A DNA stretch of 64,000 bases from CAYNLK01 sp964398055 (GTDB lineage Bacteria; Chloroflexota; Anaerolineae; 4572-78; J111): contig CAYNLK010000015.1 in the NCBI GenBank assembly GCA_964398055.1, positions 1-64,000 of the forward strand, written 5' to 3'. The notes beneath the pieces are model-generated. The model saw nothing but the letters and a program-made list of their open reading frames with translations. It was not told the DNA's origin and did not search any database. Below, one piece after another: positions 63,077 to 64,000 of this stretch (position 1 is the first letter of the stretch; the number at the start of each line of letters is the position of its first letter). Position numbers and translations under genes: made by a program.

Positions 63077-64000
63077 ATGACCATAAATTTGTATATTCCT
63101 TCAACACAAGATTTTTCCGGCAAGAGCGCCATCTGTATTACCTTTATGCAGCGCTTGCAAGCAGATGGGTATAAGGTGGGCTATTTGAAACCTTTTAGCA
63201 GCGCGGCCTGGGCGCTGTCGGAAAGCAGCATCGATGAGGATGCCCGTTTCATCAAGGGAATGTTTAACCTGGCTGAACCCCTGGAAACGTTGGCCCCGGT
63301 CGTACTGACCCAACAGCAGATGGAGAAGATTCTGGCCGAGGGCGGCGGCGACCGTCGCCAGGTAGTCAAAGAAGCGGCGGCCAAAGTGGCCGAGGGCAAA
63401 GATGTGGTGGTGATGGAAGGCAGTAACAACTTCCGTGAGGGCTACATCGTCAATCTATCACCGCCGCAAACGGTAGAACTACTGGCCGCCAGGGTGGTAA
63501 CGGTAATAGGCTATCAAGACGACTTGCAGTTAGTCGATGACGCCTTGATGGCCCAGTTGCGGCTGGGTGAGCGGCTGGTGGGTGTTGTTATCAATACCGT
63601 GCCGAAAGATCGGCTCAATTTTGTAGAAACAGACACCAAACCTTTCCTGGAGCAGCAGGGGGTTAAGGTTCTGGCGATCCTGCCCCACGAACAACGATTG
63701 GCGTCGATCAGTATCGGCGAAATTGTGACCGCGATTAACGGCAAGTTGATTTGTTCCGAGTGTGAGGATGAGCTGGTTGAAAATTTGATGGTATCGTCGA
63801 TGAATGTGGAGCATTCTCTGGACTATTTCAGTCGCGTCTTCAACAAGGCTGTCATCGTCGGCGGCGACCGGCCGGATGTGCAATTGGCCGCCCTGGAAAC
63901 CTCGACCAAAGCCCTCATCCTGACCGGCAATTTCCGGCCCACCCCCATGATCGAGACCAGGGCCCAGGAACGGGGCGCGGCTGTCATCATCTCCAAGCAC
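63077..64000 (+). CDS. BioD-like/DRTGG-domain protein, copy 2 (3' end beyond window)
   Basis: At least 308 codons, open to the window end. It is a close tandem paralogue of the upstream gene, with long identical stretches such as the one around VLTQQQMEKILAEGGGD and EGKDVVVMEGSNNFREGY. Differences are spread over the chain, for example FNLAEPLETL against FKITEPLETL. AGGAGA precedes the ATG, 47 bases after the first copy ends. The P-loop region and the DRTGG motif GGDRPDVQLAALETS are kept. The duplication is old enough for clear divergence, so both copies are probably used. Confidence 0.87.
   Translation, partial: MTINLYIPSTQDFSGKSAICITFMQRLQADGYKVGYLKPFSSAAWALSESSIDEDARFIKGMFNLAEPLETLAPVVLTQQQMEKILAEGGGDRRQVVKEAAAKVAEGKDVVVMEGSNNFREGYIVNLSPPQTVELLAARVVTVIGYQDDLQLVDDALMAQLRLGERLVGVVINTVPKDRLNFVETDTKPFLEQQGVKVLAILPHEQRLASISIGEIVTAINGKLICSECEDELVENLMVSSMNVEHSLDYFSRVFNKAVIVGGDRPDVQLAALETSTKALILTGNFRPTPMIETRAQERGAAVIISKH

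Overview
The window looks like a chromosomal segment of a Chloroflexota bacterium, most likely Anaerolineae or a relative. This is inferred from style and gene content, not from a marker search. The indications are several sugar importers whose lipoproteins carry Val-Glu-Lys-rich linkers, alternating LacI-controlled sugar loci, many short dispersed palindromic repeats, an ADP-forming acyl-CoA synthetase next to DRTGG-domain proteins, and a selenocysteine-type SelD. Both window ends cut through genes.

Layout. Positions 1-41,652 are almost entirely on the minus strand and form stacked sugar-utilisation modules (read right to left). (1) 30,997-41,652: a beta-galactoside module with a LacI regulator, a binding lipoprotein, two permeases, a GH2 beta-galactosidase, a HAD phosphatase and an FGGY kinase, followed by a RelE-type toxin-antitoxin pair and an Ldh-family dehydrogenase. 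(2) 17,434-29,163: an alpha-galactoside module with a LacI regulator and two matching operators, MalF/MalG permeases, a binding lipoprotein, GH36 and GH4 alpha-galactosidases, a DUF433/DUF5615 pair with a broken toxin, an IMPase-family phosphatase and GalT. (3) 12,414-17,190: a third LacI gene with its own operator and promoter, and a third MalFG-type importer. (4) 1-12,251: a ribose-type importer, two URO-D-fold proteins, two FucI-like isomerase paralogues around an FGGY kinase, and another binding lipoprotein cut by the window edge. No MalK-type ATPase is present, so the MalFG importers probably share one encoded elsewhere.

From 41,969 on the content becomes mixed housekeeping: an MDR dehydrogenase, a DegT aminotransferase with a DeoR regulator, Fpg, an IS66 insertion that rewrote the end of a NUDIX gene, PdxT, FtsK, a DUF1349 protein, a C_GCAxxG_C_C protein, tRNA-Thr(UGU), a cytidylyltransferase-GHMP kinase fusion, a quinone oxidoreductase, a FemX-like transferase, AcpS, an HtrA-type protease, SelD, an ADP-forming acyl-CoA synthetase and two tandem BioD-like/DRTGG proteins.

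The most notable observations are these. The selD gene extends 20 codons upstream of its first ATG through an in-frame UGA that falls exactly at the catalytic Cys/Sec position, with a hairpin just after it. Several small mobile palindromes are flanked by direct duplications. Intergenic-type repeats appear to have been absorbed in frame into galT, lacZ and an FGGY kinase. Three LacI operators and one DeoR-type operator can be read directly from near-consensus promoters.
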